Part shown: one piece after another, positions 17,767 to 27,644 of the stretch
How the letters are laid out: each line of letters begins with the position of its first letter
Numbering within the stretch: position 1 is the first letter of the stretch
Assembly: GCA_029238215.1 (NCBI GenBank)
Contig: JAQWGN010000015.1
Coordinates: 62,001-126,000 of the forward strand
Length of the DNA: 64,000 bases
DNA from: Flavobacteriaceae bacterium
Lineage (GTDB): Bacteria > Bacteroidota > Bacteroidia > Flavobacteriales > Flavobacteriaceae
Direction: 5' to 3'
Notes under the pieces: generated by a model
What the model saw: the letters and a program-made list of their open reading frames with translations, nothing else
Told to the model about the DNA's origin: nothing
The model's database searches: none
Translations under genes and position numbers: made by a program

Positions 17767-20700
17767 TTGTTTCCGACATACTCACATCTTGATTTAACAA
17801 CCACCGCAACGGAAATAGCTTCCTTTTGGGATGAACACCTTGTTTTTGAGGCTAGTGTTGAAACACGAGAAGGAATGCCCCCTTTTGTTTTCTTTGAAGG
17901 ACCGCCTTCAGCCAATGGTTTACCTGGAATTCATCATGTTTTAGCACGCGCATTAAAGGATATTTTTTGTAGGTATAAAACTCAGCAAGGGTTTCAAGTT
18001 AAGCGTAAAGCTGGTTGGGATACCCATGGACTTCCTGTTGAACTAGGTGTAGAAAAAGAACTGGGAATCACTAAGGAAGATATTGGGAAAACCATAAGTG
18101 TTTCAGAATATAATAAGGCTTGCCGAGAAGCTGTAATGCGGTATACAGACGTTTGGAATGACCTAACAAAAAAAATGGGCTACTGGGTAGATATGGAAGA
18201 CCCATATATTACTTATGATGCCAAGTACATGGAATCTGTATGGTGGTTGCTAGCCACACTGTACGATAAAGGACTTATTTATAAGGGCTATACCATTCAG
18301 CCGTATTCACCTATGGCAGGGACAGGGCTTTCTTCACACGAACTTAATCAGCCAGGCTGCTATCGAGATGTTAGCGATACGTCAGTAACTGCACAGTTTA
18401 AAACAGACGGAGCATCTTTACCAGAATCACTTCGTGGAAGTCTGCCGCTTCATATTTTAGCCTGGACCACCACTCCTTGGACACTCCCCTCAAATACAGC
18501 ACTTACAGTAGGACCCAAAATCATGTATGCCGTTGTACAAACCTACAACCAGTACACACATGAGCCTATACGCGTTTTGTTGGCCGAAAAACTTATTTCA
18601 AAACAGTTTGGTAAGAAATTCAATCAGGTTGATAATAAAGAAGAGCTTTCTAGTTTTAACAATACATCCAAAAACATCCCTTTTTGGATAGAACAAACAA
18701 TTTTAGGAGTTGACCTTGTTGGAATAACATACGAACAATTATGGGCTGAGGCCCCACTGCCATACCAAAATCCTGAGAACGCATTTCGCATTATATCTGG
18801 AAACTTTGTAACAACCGAAGATGGTACTGGGATTGTACACACGGCACCCACTTTTGGCGCAGATGATGCATTGGTTGCTAAAGAAGCCAAACCTCCAATA
18901 CCTCCGTTATTGGTGTTAGACGAGAATGAACAGCCCGTACCACTGGTAGACTTACAAGGTAAGTTTAGACCTGAAGTAGGTCTTGTTGGCGGAAAACGCA
19001 TCAAAAATGAATTTTACCCTAAAGGAGAGGCTCCTGAAAAATCAGTCGATGTAGAGATTGCGATTCGTTTAAAGGAAGAAAACAAAGCTTTTAATGTAGA
19101 AAAATATGTGCATAGCTACCCACACTGTTGGCGCACCGACGCACCCATTTTGTATTATCCGCTAGATTCTTGGTTTATTAATGTACAAGGGCACAAGGAC
19201 CAAATGGTTGCATTGAATAAAACCATTCAGTGGAAGCCCACAAAAACAGGCGAAGGACGTTTTGGAAACTGGCTGTCCAACGCAAACGACTGGAATCTGT
19301 CACGCTCTCGTTTTTGGGGAATTCCATTACCTATTTGGCGTACTTCTGACGGAGATGAGACTCGTGTTATTGGATCTGCAGAAGCGTTGAAAAACGCCGT
19401 TGAAGAGGCAGTTGCTGCCGGATTAATGTCTTATAATTCCTTGAGCAGTTTTGTTCCTGGAGATATGTCTGAAAAAAATTATCAGCAGCTAGATTTACAC
19501 AAAGATATTGTTGATGAATTGATCTTGGTTAGTGAATCTGGAAAACCGATGTATCGAGAATCCGATCTTATTGACGTTTGGTTTGACTCTGGAGCGATGC
19601 CTTATGCCCAATGGCATTATCCATTTGAAAATAAAGAAAAAATTGATGGGGGAACAGCATTTCCAGCGGATTATATCGCCGAAGGAGTAGACCAAACACG
19701 CGGTTGGTTTTATACCTTACACACCATTGCAACACTTGTTTTTGATAGTGTTGCGTATAAAAATGTAGTTTCCAATGGGTTGGTACTAGACAAAAATGGT
19801 CAAAAAATGTCCAAACGCCTTGGAAATGCTGCAGATCCGTTTGAGACTTTAGAAAAATACAGCCCCGACGCCACCCGATGGTATATGATTAGCAATGCCA
19901 ACCCATGGGACAATCTAAAATTTGACCTAGAAGGAATTGAGGAAGTAAGGAGAAAATTCTTTGGAACACTGTATAACACCTATTCGTTTTTTGTTCTTTA
20001 CGCTAATATTGATGGATTTACCTACTCCGAAGAAGACATCCCTGTAGCAGAACGTCCAGAAATAGATCAATGGATACTGTCAGAACTACATAGCCTTGTT
20101 CAAAAAACAACGGATTATTTTGACTCCTATGAACCAACACGAGCATGCCGTGCCATAGCGCATTTTGTTACAGAAGATTTGAGCAATTGGTATGTGAGGT
20201 TGTGCCGTCGCCGTTTTTGGAAAGGCAGCTATGAAGCAGATAAAATAGCGGCTTATCAGACATTGTATGAATGTTTATTAACGGTGGCAAAAATGATGGC
20301 ACCCGTTGCTCCGTTCTACGCAGACCGTTTATACCAAGATTTAAATGGAATCACCAATAGGGAGACAGCATCCTCAGTACACCTAGCCTATTATCCAAAA
20401 GTAAATACGTCCTATATTGATGTGGAGCTTGAGCAAAAAATGCAACGTGCACAGAAAATCACTTCGTTGGTATTATCGTTACGAAAGCGGGAAAAAATAA
20501 AAGTACGACAACCTTTACAGCGTATTATGATACCTGTTTTGGACGCTACTGAGCGTAAACAAATACAAGCAATATCGGGACTCATAGCCGCTGAGGTTAA
20601 TGTAAAGGCTGTTGAATTGCTTGATGATACAGCTTCTATTTTAGTTAAAGAGGTAAAGCCAAACTTTAAAGCATTAGGGCCTCGTTTTGGAAAGGACATG

Positions 20701-21171
20701 AAAAAAGTTGCTCAAGCCATTCAATTGCTTGAGGCAAATCAAGTGCAATCTTTAGAACAAAAAGGAAGCTTAAGCCTTGAAATTGACGACAAAATCATTA
20801 ATTTAGAGCTAACCGATGTGGTGATAAGCTCTAAAGATGTGGCGGGCTGGTTGGTCGCCTCAGAACAAGGAATCACTGTAGCCTTGGATGTTCAAATGAA
20901 CGAGGAACTTCGTTTAGAAGGGATGGCTCGCGAACTTGTAAATAGGTTGCAAAACATGCGTAAGGACAAGGGCTTAGCGGTAACTGACACCATTGAAGTT
21001 ACCCTACAAGAAAGTGGGGAGTTGAATGCCATTTTAAAACAAAACAAAACGTATATTCAACATGAAATTTTAGCCACTACGATTCATGTGGTAAATGAGT
21101 TAAAAAAGAACGCAACGGACCTGTCATTTGATTCGTTGCAGACTAAAGTTGAAATGATTAAATCTTTATAG
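17767..21171 (+). CDS. ileS: Isoleucyl-tRNA synthetase
   Basis: A 1134-residue class I aminoacyl-tRNA synthetase, of the long eukaryote-like type usual in Bacteroidota. The HIGH-type motif is in GPPSANGLPGIHHV (45-58) and KMSKR lies near residue 680 in NGQKMSKRLGN. The CP1 editing domain includes LAWTTTPWTLPSNTAL and the editing region GTGIVHTAPTFGADD. The C-terminal anticodon-binding region ends after a lysine-rich tail. The start is TTG at 17767: an in-frame TAG lies at 17755-17757, and the first in-frame ATG would delete the N-terminus. It charges tRNA-Ile. The dksA-like gene follows 9 bases later. Confidence 0.95.
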   Translation: MFPTYSHLDLTTTATEIASFWDEHLVFEASVETREGMPPFVFFEGPPSANGLPGIHHVLARALKDIFCRYKTQQGFQVKRKAGWDTHGLPVELGVEKELGITKEDIGKTISVSEYNKACREAVMRYTDVWNDLTKKMGYWVDMEDPYITYDAKYMESVWWLLATLYDKGLIYKGYTIQPYSPMAGTGLSSHELNQPGCYRDVSDTSVTAQFKTDGASLPESLRGSLPLHILAWTTTPWTLPSNTALTVGPKIMYAVVQTYNQYTHEPIRVLLAEKLISKQFGKKFNQVDNKEELSSFNNTSKNIPFWIEQTILGVDLVGITYEQLWAEAPLPYQNPENAFRIISGNFVTTEDGTGIVHTAPTFGADDALVAKEAKPPIPPLLVLDENEQPVPLVDLQGKFRPEVGLVGGKRIKNEFYPKGEAPEKSVDVEIAIRLKEENKAFNVEKYVHSYPHCWRTDAPILYYPLDSWFINVQGHKDQMVALNKTIQWKPTKTGEGRFGNWLSNANDWNLSRSRFWGIPLPIWRTSDGDETRVIGSAEALKNAVEEAVAAGLMSYNSLSSFVPGDMSEKNYQQLDLHKDIVDELILVSESGKPMYRESDLIDVWFDSGAMPYAQWHYPFENKEKIDGGTAFPADYIAEGVDQTRGWFYTLHTIATLVFDSVAYKNVVSNGLVLDKNGQKMSKRLGNAADPFETLEKYSPDATRWYMISNANPWDNLKFDLEGIEEVRRKFFGTLYNTYSFFVLYANIDGFTYSEEDIPVAERPEIDQWILSELHSLVQKTTDYFDSYEPTRACRAIAHFVTEDLSNWYVRLCRRRFWKGSYEADKIAAYQTLYECLLTVAKMMAPVAPFYADRLYQDLNGITNRETASSVHLAYYPKVNTSYIDVELEQKMQRAQKITSLVLSLRKREKIKVRQPLQRIMIPVLDATERKQIQAISGLIAAEVNVKAVELLDDTASILVKEVKPNFKALGPRFGKDMKKVAQAIQLLEANQVQSLEQKGSLSLEIDDKIINLELTDVVISSKDVAGWLVASEQGITVALDVQMNEELRLEGMARELVNRLQNMRKDKGLAVTDTIEVTLQESGELNAILKQNKTYIQHEILATTIHVVNELKKNATDLSFDSLQTKVEMIKSL

Positions 21172-21180
21172 CACAAGACT

Positions 21181-21558
21181 ATGGAACAAACAAATCGATA
21201 TTCCGACGAAGCGCTCTTAGAATTCAAGGAGCTGATTGAGCAAAAAATCGCAAAGGCACAAAAAGACCTTGACCTTATTCGCAGCGCATACATGAATGAC
21301 GGCAACAACGGTACTGACGATACAGCACCTACATTTAAAGCGTTTGAAGAGGGCTCTGAGACGATGTCTAAAGAGGCCAACACACAGCTCGCTATTAGAC
21401 AAGAAAAGTTTATTAGAGACTTAAAAAATGCCTTAATCCGTATTGAGAATAAAACCTACGGAGTATGCCGTGTTACAGGGAAACTAATCAACACGGAGCG
21501 CTTAAAGCTTGTACCACATGCAACGCTAAGCATCGAGGCTAAAAACATGCAGCGTTAA
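21181..21558 (+). CDS. DksA/TraR-family protein lacking most zinc cysteines
   Basis: A 125-residue protein. An N-terminal coiled coil (about 8-90) is followed by the DksA/TraR finger region YGVCRVTGKLINTERLKLVP and HATLSIEAKN. In classic DksA, four cysteines bind zinc; here only Cys96 remains, the second is Thr99 in CRVTG, and the second pair is replaced by Ser and Ala in LSIEAK. DksA-like proteins enter the RNA polymerase secondary channel and change rRNA promoter output, often with ppGpp. The gene sits between ileS and lspA, 9 bases after one and 3 bases before the other, an order known in related genomes. A zinc-free structural form is likely. Confidence 0.82.
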   Translation: MEQTNRYSDEALLEFKELIEQKIAKAQKDLDLIRSAYMNDGNNGTDDTAPTFKAFEEGSETMSKEANTQLAIRQEKFIRDLKNALIRIENKTYGVCRVTGKLINTERLKLVPHATLSIEAKNMQR

Positions 21559-21561
21559 TAC

Positions 21562-22197
21562 ATGACGCTACGTAAAATTTTTTGGATAGTTTTTGTGGTC
21601 TTGGTCATCGACCAAGTACTTAAGGCTTACATAAAGCTCAATTACTCACTAACTTTTTATGGAAGCGATGCCATTATTGACTGGGGATGGTTTCGGTTGT
21701 TATTTGTTGAAAATAAAGGAATGGCATGGGGTGCACGACTCAATGATATTCTTCCATTTATATCTGATCATACGGCAAAACTACTGCTTAGCAGTTTCCG
21801 TCTTTTAGCAGTTTCTGGAATTGGTTATTGGTTAGTTCGTGCTGTAAAACAACACGCCCCAAAAGGGCAATTGATAGCTGTATCCTTAATTTTTGCGGGA
21901 GCATTGGGGAACATTATAGATTCGGTTTTTTATGGCCTTCTTTTTTCGAACAGCTTTGGTCAAATTGCGACCTTCCTACCTGCTGAAGGAGGATATGCCC
22001 CATTGATGTTTGGTCATGTAGTAGACATGTTTCAGTTTCCTTTAGTTTCTTGGACATGGCCGCAATGGATTCCAGGTTTTGGCGGAAATAGTTTTACCTT
22101 TTTTGAACCTGTTTTTAATGTGGCAGACAGCGCCATAAGTATCGGCGTTGTTTTGTTGTTATTACAACAACGAAAGGCAGTGACTCAAAACGAATAA
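21562..22197 (+). CDS. lspA: Lipoprotein signal peptidase II
   Basis: A 211-residue inner-membrane aspartyl protease with four membrane helices. The two catalytic aspartates are D120 (GALGNIIDSVFYG) and D189 (FNVADSAISIG), both in the standard family motifs. It cuts prolipoproteins just before the lipidated cysteine; several lipoproteins in this window (SprE, DUF4292, M23, Kazal/DUF6174) would be clients. It is somewhat longer than the E. coli enzyme (164) because of a loop between helices 3 and 4 (about 125-175), usual in this phylum. The 3' end overlaps the convergent folate gene by 13 bases. Confidence 0.93.
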   Translation: MTLRKIFWIVFVVLVIDQVLKAYIKLNYSLTFYGSDAIIDWGWFRLLFVENKGMAWGARLNDILPFISDHTAKLLLSSFRLLAVSGIGYWLVRAVKQHAPKGQLIAVSLIFAGALGNIIDSVFYGLLFSNSFGQIATFLPAEGGYAPLMFGHVVDMFQFPLVSWTWPQWIPGFGGNSFTFFEPVFNVADSAISIGVVLLLLQQRKAVTQNE

Positions 22198-22739
22198 ACC
22201 TTAGTTGGCGTCACAATTGCATCAAGGGCGCGATCTGTATTTTCTATTCCTTCAATCACGCGAATTGCATCAAAATATGAAACCCCAATAGTTTTTACTC
22301 TTTTGGAACAACGCCCCAAAAACCGATCGTAATATCCTTTTCCATATCCTACCCGATGCCCAAGTTTATCAAAACACAATAGCGGGACAATAACTGTTGT
22401 AATGTTTGTTGGCTCAATGATTACTTCATTTACAGGCTCCGGAATACCCCATTTGTTTAATGCTAGAGGAGCATTTTTTTGCCACAACACAGCCTCCATA
22501 TGCCCAGCGTCATTACTCACTTTTGGAACACAAATTTGGTGCTCACTTAGTAAATCAAACCAGTGCTTTGTAGGAAGTTCTTGACTTACAGAATGGTATA
22601 GCATTACGAACGCTCCCTCAATAAGTTTTTTTGAAATTATAGCAGTAAGAATAGCTTGACTAGCACGCTCTAATTCTGAGGGAGAAAGTACGTTTCTTTT
22701 ATTGTGATAGTGCTGCCGTAAGAACTTCTTATTGTGCAT
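22185..22739 (-). CDS. 5-formyltetrahydrofolate cyclo-ligase
   Basis: A 184-residue protein of the 5-FTHF cyclo-ligase (MTHFS/YgfA) family. The N-terminus KKFLRQHYHNKRNVLSPSE holds the basic ATP-binding segment; VPLLCFDKLGHRVGYGKGYY with DRFL is the family signature of the folate/ATP site, and the protein ends in VTPTKVYSF. It converts 5-formyl-THF to 5,10-methenyl-THF using ATP in the cytosol. It is transcribed alone on the minus strand, divergent from uvrC with a 47-base gap to the uvrC ATG. Confidence 0.9.
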   Translation of the reverse strand: MHNKKFLRQHYHNKRNVLSPSELERASQAILTAIISKKLIEGAFVMLYHSVSQELPTKHWFDLLSEHQICVPKVSNDAGHMEAVLWQKNAPLALNKWGIPEPVNEVIIEPTNITTVIVPLLCFDKLGHRVGYGKGYYDRFLGRCSKRVKTIGVSYFDAIRVIEGIENTDRALDAIVTPTKVYSF

Positions 22740-22786
22740 GTCTAAATATAACAGTTTCGCAGGGAAGTTTTTGTATTTTAGTGTCC

Positions 22787-24586
22787 ATGACTAAGGAGGT
22801 CCTAAAACAACAAGTTTCTTCTCTTCCAAACGAGCCGGGGGTATATCAATACTACAACGAGCAACTTGATATCATTTATGTAGGTAAGGCAAAAGATCTT
22901 AAAAAAAGGGTATCGTCGTATTTTAGAAAAAATGTGGATTCTCGAAAGACCAAAAACTTAGTCAATGCAATTCATACGTTAAAGCACATTGTTGTTCCTA
23001 CCGAGTCGGATGCTTTAATTTTGGAAAATACACTTATAAAAGAACACCAACCCAAGTACAATATTTTATTGCGTGACGATAAAACATACCCTTGGATTTG
23101 TATCAAAAAAGAACGCTACCCTAGAGTATTTGCAACGCGTAAAGTTATCCAAGACGGGTCAGAATATTTTGGTCCTTTTACAAACGCAAAGACGATTCGA
23201 GTTTTACTCGATTTAATTAATGAGCTGTATCCATTGCGAACATGTCACTATGATTTAAATCAAGAAAACATTGCTAGTGAAAAGTACAAGGTATGTTTAG
23301 AATATCACATTGGAAACTGTTTGGCACCCTGTATTGGCAAGCAAACCACAACGCATTATGAAGAAGCTATTGGCCATATTCGAGCAATCTTACAAGGGAA
23401 ATTTAATCAGGTAAAGGATGCTTTTAAAAAAGAAATGACTGCTGCTGCCGAAACCCTTCAGTTTGAACACGCCCAAAAAGTCAAACTAAAAATGGAAGCA
23501 TTACAGCATTATCAAGCCAAGTCAGCTGTGGTAAGCGCCAAAATTAATGCCGTTGATGTTTGTACGATTGTTTCTGACGAGACGACAGCTTTTATCAATT
23601 TTCTTCAAGTAGCATATGGTTCCATTGTGCGGTTTCATAGCCTTAGCCTTAAAAAGAAACTCGATGAAACAGATGAAGAAATCCTCCGCGTTGCAATCGT
23701 TGAATTACGACGACGTTTTCAGTCTACCTCTAAAGAGGTGTTACTCCCTTTTCAAGTTGATTTAGGCGAAGATGTCCGAGTAACCGTTCCCAAAATTGGC
23801 GATAAAAAACACCTCTTGAGTTTATCCCTGCGCAATGCCAAGCAAAACCGACTAGAGCAATTAAAACAGATTAAGCTAACCGATCCAGAACAACACGCAC
23901 AGCGGATTATGGCTCAAATGCAGCGTGACTTACGTTTATCAGAATTACCAACTCACATTGAATGCTTTGACAACTCCAATATTCAAGGGAGTAACCCAGT
24001 TGCTGCATGTGTGGTTTTTCGCCAGGGGAAACCCAGCAAAAAAGAATACCGTCATTACGGTATTAAAACGGTGGAAGGCCCTGATGATTACGCTTCAATG
24101 GAAGAGGTGGTTTATCGAAGGTATAAACGGCTATTAAATGAAGGCCATCCCTTGCCTCAGCTGGTTGTTATTGATGGCGGGAAAGGACAGTTAAGTGCTG
24201 CAATCAAAAGCTTTGATGTGTTGGGGATTCGTGGGAAAGTGGCCATATTGGGTATTGCAAAACGTTTGGAAGAACTCTATTTTCCCGACGATCCAATTCC
24301 CTTATATTTGGACAAGCGCTCCGAAACCCTACGGATAGTACAACAACTTCGTAATGAAGCACATCGGTTTGGCATTCGGTTGCATCGGAATAAGCGTAGT
24401 AAAGGAGCTATTCACTCCACATTAGAGTCTATCCCTGGTGTTGGAGAAAAAACAATAATAGAGCTATTAAAAAAATTTAAATCTGTAAAGCGGATTAAAG
24501 CTGCTTCAAAAGAGGCCCTAACTCAAATTCTTGGCCCCAAAAAAGCCAAGATCGTATATGAACACCTACATAATGAAACAACTTAG
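22787..24586 (+). CDS. uvrC: Excinuclease ABC subunit C
   Basis: A 599-residue endonuclease of nucleotide-excision repair. The GIY-YIG nuclease lies at about 13-95 (PGVYQYY, then IIYVGKAKDLKKRVSSYF). The UVR motif region is at about 200-235, and the RNase H-like UvrC C-terminal nuclease contains ECFDNSNIQGSNPVAA and VVIDGGKGQLSAA. Two helix-hairpin-helix motifs end the protein (SIPGVGEKTIIELLKKF). The ATG at 22787 is preferred over a GTG two codons upstream. The 3' end overlaps the patatin-like gene by 14 bases. GTATTTTAGTG just upstream resembles the sequence before the VWA gene at 63600. Confidence 0.95.
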   Translation: MTKEVLKQQVSSLPNEPGVYQYYNEQLDIIYVGKAKDLKKRVSSYFRKNVDSRKTKNLVNAIHTLKHIVVPTESDALILENTLIKEHQPKYNILLRDDKTYPWICIKKERYPRVFATRKVIQDGSEYFGPFTNAKTIRVLLDLINELYPLRTCHYDLNQENIASEKYKVCLEYHIGNCLAPCIGKQTTTHYEEAIGHIRAILQGKFNQVKDAFKKEMTAAAETLQFEHAQKVKLKMEALQHYQAKSAVVSAKINAVDVCTIVSDETTAFINFLQVAYGSIVRFHSLSLKKKLDETDEEILRVAIVELRRRFQSTSKEVLLPFQVDLGEDVRVTVPKIGDKKHLLSLSLRNAKQNRLEQLKQIKLTDPEQHAQRIMAQMQRDLRLSELPTHIECFDNSNIQGSNPVAACVVFRQGKPSKKEYRHYGIKTVEGPDDYASMEEVVYRRYKRLLNEGHPLPQLVVIDGGKGQLSAAIKSFDVLGIRGKVAILGIAKRLEELYFPDDPIPLYLDKRSETLRIVQQLRNEAHRFGIRLHRNKRSKGAIHSTLESIPGVGEKTIIELLKKFKSVKRIKAASKEALTQILGPKKAKIVYEHLHNETT

Positions 24587-26780
24587 TTTTTTATTTTTAT
24601 TTTTCACAGCTATTGCGACAGCACAACACGCAACGGAAGATCTCAAAGTAGGCTTAATTCTTAGTGGAGGGGGCGCCAAAGGCATGGCACATGTGGGTGT
24701 ATTAAAAGAAATTGAACGCGCCGGGGTTCGTATTGACTACATTGGTGGAACAAGTATGGGAGCTATAGTGGGAGGGTTGTATGCATGTGGATATTCTGCA
24801 ATTCAGTTGGAGCAACTATTAATAGAGTCCGATCTAAACGCCTTGATTAATGATAGCTTTGATCGAGATTTTAAGTCTTTTGATGATAAAGAAGATAGCG
24901 AACGTTATGCGATAACCCTGCCACTTCTAAAAGGCAAAATACAGTTCCCTATTTCTTTTTCAAAAGGCCAAAACATCTATAATTTGTTTGTGCAACTTAT
25001 GCATGATCAGCGCAATATTCAAGACTTTAGCCAGCTACCGATTCCTTTTTATTGTATGGCAACAGACGTGGATACAGGAGAAAAGGTACTGTTAGACAAA
25101 GGGTTTTTGCCCTTAGCAGTAAACGCAAGTAGTGCGTTACCAACATTGTTTTCACCGGTTAAAATTGGCAATCGATCGCTAATTGACGGAGGAGTTTCTG
25201 ATAATTATCCTATTGAAGAAATGCTTGAAAAGGATATTGATGTTATAATAGGTGTAGATGTACAGCCAAGCTTAAATAAAGAAGAAGAGGCAACATCATT
25301 TTCAGAAATATTACTTCGTATTAGTAGTTTCCAAACCGAAAAGGAAATGGCACCAAAAAAAGAAAAAACAGATATTTATATTCATCCTAAACTAAGTGAA
25401 TATAACCTGTTCTCATTTTCCGATCAACAAGCAATAATTGCCCTTGGAACACAGGCCGCTAAAGATGCCGAAGATCAATTAGTGGCGTTGGCAAACAAGC
25501 AACAATCAAAAGCCCGACCAGTTAAAAATATACCAACTTCTTTTCAGCTAGACGTACTGTCTCTATCAAAACCTAAGAATTATAATTACAATTATTTAAA
25601 AGGGAAAATAAGGTTAGAAGCTTCTTCACATTATCCATTTAAAAAATTGCATGGGGGGATGACTAATTTGGCAGCTACTCAAAATTTCGAGGCTTTTCGC
25701 TATTCACTTACAACACAAAATGGTAAAGAGACACTATCACTTAAGCTAACAGAAGCGAAGCACAAGTCGATTTTTCGAGGGAGTATAAATTACAATGATT
25801 TAATGGGCGCTTCTGCACTTGTAAATCTAACACGAAGGCACTTGTTATTAAAAAACGACGAGGCATCATTAGATATTATTTTTGGGGAGTACTTTAGGTA
25901 TGCGTTCTCCTATTTTATTGATAAAGGGCGGTTTTGGAGTATTGGATTAAGCTCAACGTTAGACCAATTTGAAACGCAAACCCCCTTTGTGGTTAGGTCC
26001 GTAGATTCCAAAACTACTTTTGAAGCATCACAAATAAATGTCTTTTCACAACGAAGTATGTTCTACGTTCAAACGTTGTTTAGAGAAGAAATGGTCTTAG
26101 GGGCTGGATTGGGATACCAACGAAATAGACTTAAAACAAATGTATTTGATAGTCAAAACAACATGCTTTTATATGCTGATGATGCAGGATATTACAGCGC
26201 CCTTGGGTACCTTAAAATAGACACAAGAGACGATGCTTTTTTTCCAAAACGAGGAGGTTTTTTTGATGGTTCGATGGAATATTATTATGGCGTAAACACT
26301 TTTGATCACGAAATAAATTTTAGCCCTTTTGTAATTGGAAAGGCACAAATGGGCGTAACAATGCCACTGAGAAAAAAATGGACACTTTCATTAAACACCA
26401 TGGGTGGGTTTACTGTAGGCAGTGCAAATGTCTCCACTTTTGATTTTAGACTTGGCGGATACGGCAATGCTCCTGTATTGAATTACCAACCATTTGTTGG
26501 TTTAACACAACACCAAGTAGGGGGAGATAGTTTTATTAAAGGAGAAATTATAGTAGACTATGAATTTATCCCAAAGCACCACACAAAACTCTTAATACAT
26601 ACAGGAATCATTGCAGATGATATATTTCAATCGGATGATTGGATTAATACGCCCGACTATTTTGGAACAGCACTAGCATATGGATTGGAAACCTTTTCAG
26701 GCCCTATAGAATTTATTGCCGCATATAGCCCACAGATTAAACGCATGGCTTATCACATAAGTCTTGGCTGGAGATTTTAG
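24573..26780 (+). CDS. Patatin-like phospholipase with C-terminal outer-membrane barrel
   Basis: A 735-residue exported protein. Signal peptide about 1-17 (ends TATAQ). The patatin domain (about 25-215) has the oxyanion SGGGAKG (31-37), the nucleophile Ser61 in GTSMG and the Asp205 of the DGG dyad, so it should be catalytically active. A linker follows, then a POTRA-like region and an Omp85/BamA-type beta-barrel from about residue 400 that ends in a typical outer-membrane signature (HISLGWRF). This layout is that of type Vd autotransporter-like patatins (PlpD) and related Bacteroidota proteins. It probably hydrolyses lipids at the cell surface or in the periplasm. The start overlaps uvrC by 14 bases. 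Confidence 0.85.
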   Translation: MKQLSFLFLFFTAIATAQHATEDLKVGLILSGGGAKGMAHVGVLKEIERAGVRIDYIGGTSMGAIVGGLYACGYSAIQLEQLLIESDLNALINDSFDRDFKSFDDKEDSERYAITLPLLKGKIQFPISFSKGQNIYNLFVQLMHDQRNIQDFSQLPIPFYCMATDVDTGEKVLLDKGFLPLAVNASSALPTLFSPVKIGNRSLIDGGVSDNYPIEEMLEKDIDVIIGVDVQPSLNKEEEATSFSEILLRISSFQTEKEMAPKKEKTDIYIHPKLSEYNLFSFSDQQAIIALGTQAAKDAEDQLVALANKQQSKARPVKNIPTSFQLDVLSLSKPKNYNYNYLKGKIRLEASSHYPFKKLHGGMTNLAATQNFEAFRYSLTTQNGKETLSLKLTEAKHKSIFRGSINYNDLMGASALVNLTRRHLLLKNDEASLDIIFGEYFRYAFSYFIDKGRFWSIGLSSTLDQFETQTPFVVRSVDSKTTFEASQINVFSQRSMFYVQTLFREEMVLGAGLGYQRNRLKTNVFDSQNNMLLYADDAGYYSALGYLKIDTRDDAFFPKRGGFFDGSMEYYYGVNTFDHEINFSPFVIGKAQMGVTMPLRKKWTLSLNTMGGFTVGSANVSTFDFRLGGYGNAPVLNYQPFVGLTQHQVGGDSFIKGEIIVDYEFIPKHHTKLLIHTGIIADDIFQSDDWINTPDYFGTALAYGLETFSGPIEFIAAYSPQIKRMAYHISLGWRF

Positions 26781-26816
26781 TGCTTTAGATTGATGCTTTT
26801 GCGTATTTTTGTTCTT

Positions 26817-27644
26817 ATGATGATTAAACAGTGGTTATGGTTGGTTGCACTTGTTTGCACAAATCCGCTTTTTGCTCAAGAAGTTTTAGGAAGTGCTGTT
26901 GATCAAGAAGCTCAAAACGAGCCGATCCGCGAGTCTTTTCAGGGAGGAGAATGGTTCAAATTTCGGATACACTATGGTATTTTTAATGCAAGCTATGCCA
27001 CTATTGCCGTCGATGAAGAAATTTGGGAAGGTAAACCTGTTTATCACGCAAAAGGAATTGGACGAACCACAGGATTAGCTCGATGGTTTTTTAAAGTAGA
27101 CGATTTTTACGACTCATACTTTACAAAAGACACGATTAGCCCGTTAAATTTTATTCGAAATATTAACGAAGGAGGCTATAAAAAACACGTCATCATTCGC
27201 TTTGACCATGAAAATTCTCAAGCCAATGTTAACGACTTGCTAAAAAAGAAGAAGGGGACATTTAGCACAGCACCTCAAGTACAAGATCTTATTTCCTGCT
27301 TTTATTTTTTACGCAATCAACTGGATGTTTCGTCTATTAACAAAGGGGAATTTATTGTTGTAAACTTGTTTTTTGATGAATCGAACTATGCGTTTAAGTT
27401 TAAATACTTAGGAAAAGAGCAATTAAAAACGAAATTTGGTTATGTTAATACACTTAAATTCCGCCCTTATGTCCAATCGGGACGGGTTTTTAAAAGTAGC
27501 GAAAGCATTACTCTTTGGGTAAGCGATGATCACAATAAAATACCGCTGCGCATGCAAGCTGCGTTACGTGTTGGAAGTATAACGGCCGACCTAGAAGCAT
27601 TTAAAGGACTCAAAAACCCATTTGAAATTGTTGTTAAAAATTAA
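26817..27644 (+). CDS. DUF3108 domain exported protein
   Basis: About 275 residues with a signal peptide ending in NPLFAQ; ATG 26817 and 26820 are adjacent and both give this peptide, so an upstream ATG at 26793 is less likely. The mature protein is a beta-rich DUF3108 domain (about 40-260), with the typical FRIHYGIFNASYATI beginning and a C-terminal SESITLWVSDDHNKIPLRM region. No catalytic residues are evident. Its function is unknown; DUF3108 proteins may be lipid- or envelope-related, and this one overlaps the M23 lipoprotein by 23 bases. Confidence 0.72.
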   Translation: MMIKQWLWLVALVCTNPLFAQEVLGSAVDQEAQNEPIRESFQGGEWFKFRIHYGIFNASYATIAVDEEIWEGKPVYHAKGIGRTTGLARWFFKVDDFYDSYFTKDTISPLNFIRNINEGGYKKHVIIRFDHENSQANVNDLLKKKKGTFSTAPQVQDLISCFYFLRNQLDVSSINKGEFIVVNLFFDESNYAFKFKYLGKEQLKTKFGYVNTLKFRPYVQSGRVFKSSESITLWVSDDHNKIPLRMQAALRVGSITADLEAFKGLKNPFEIVVKN

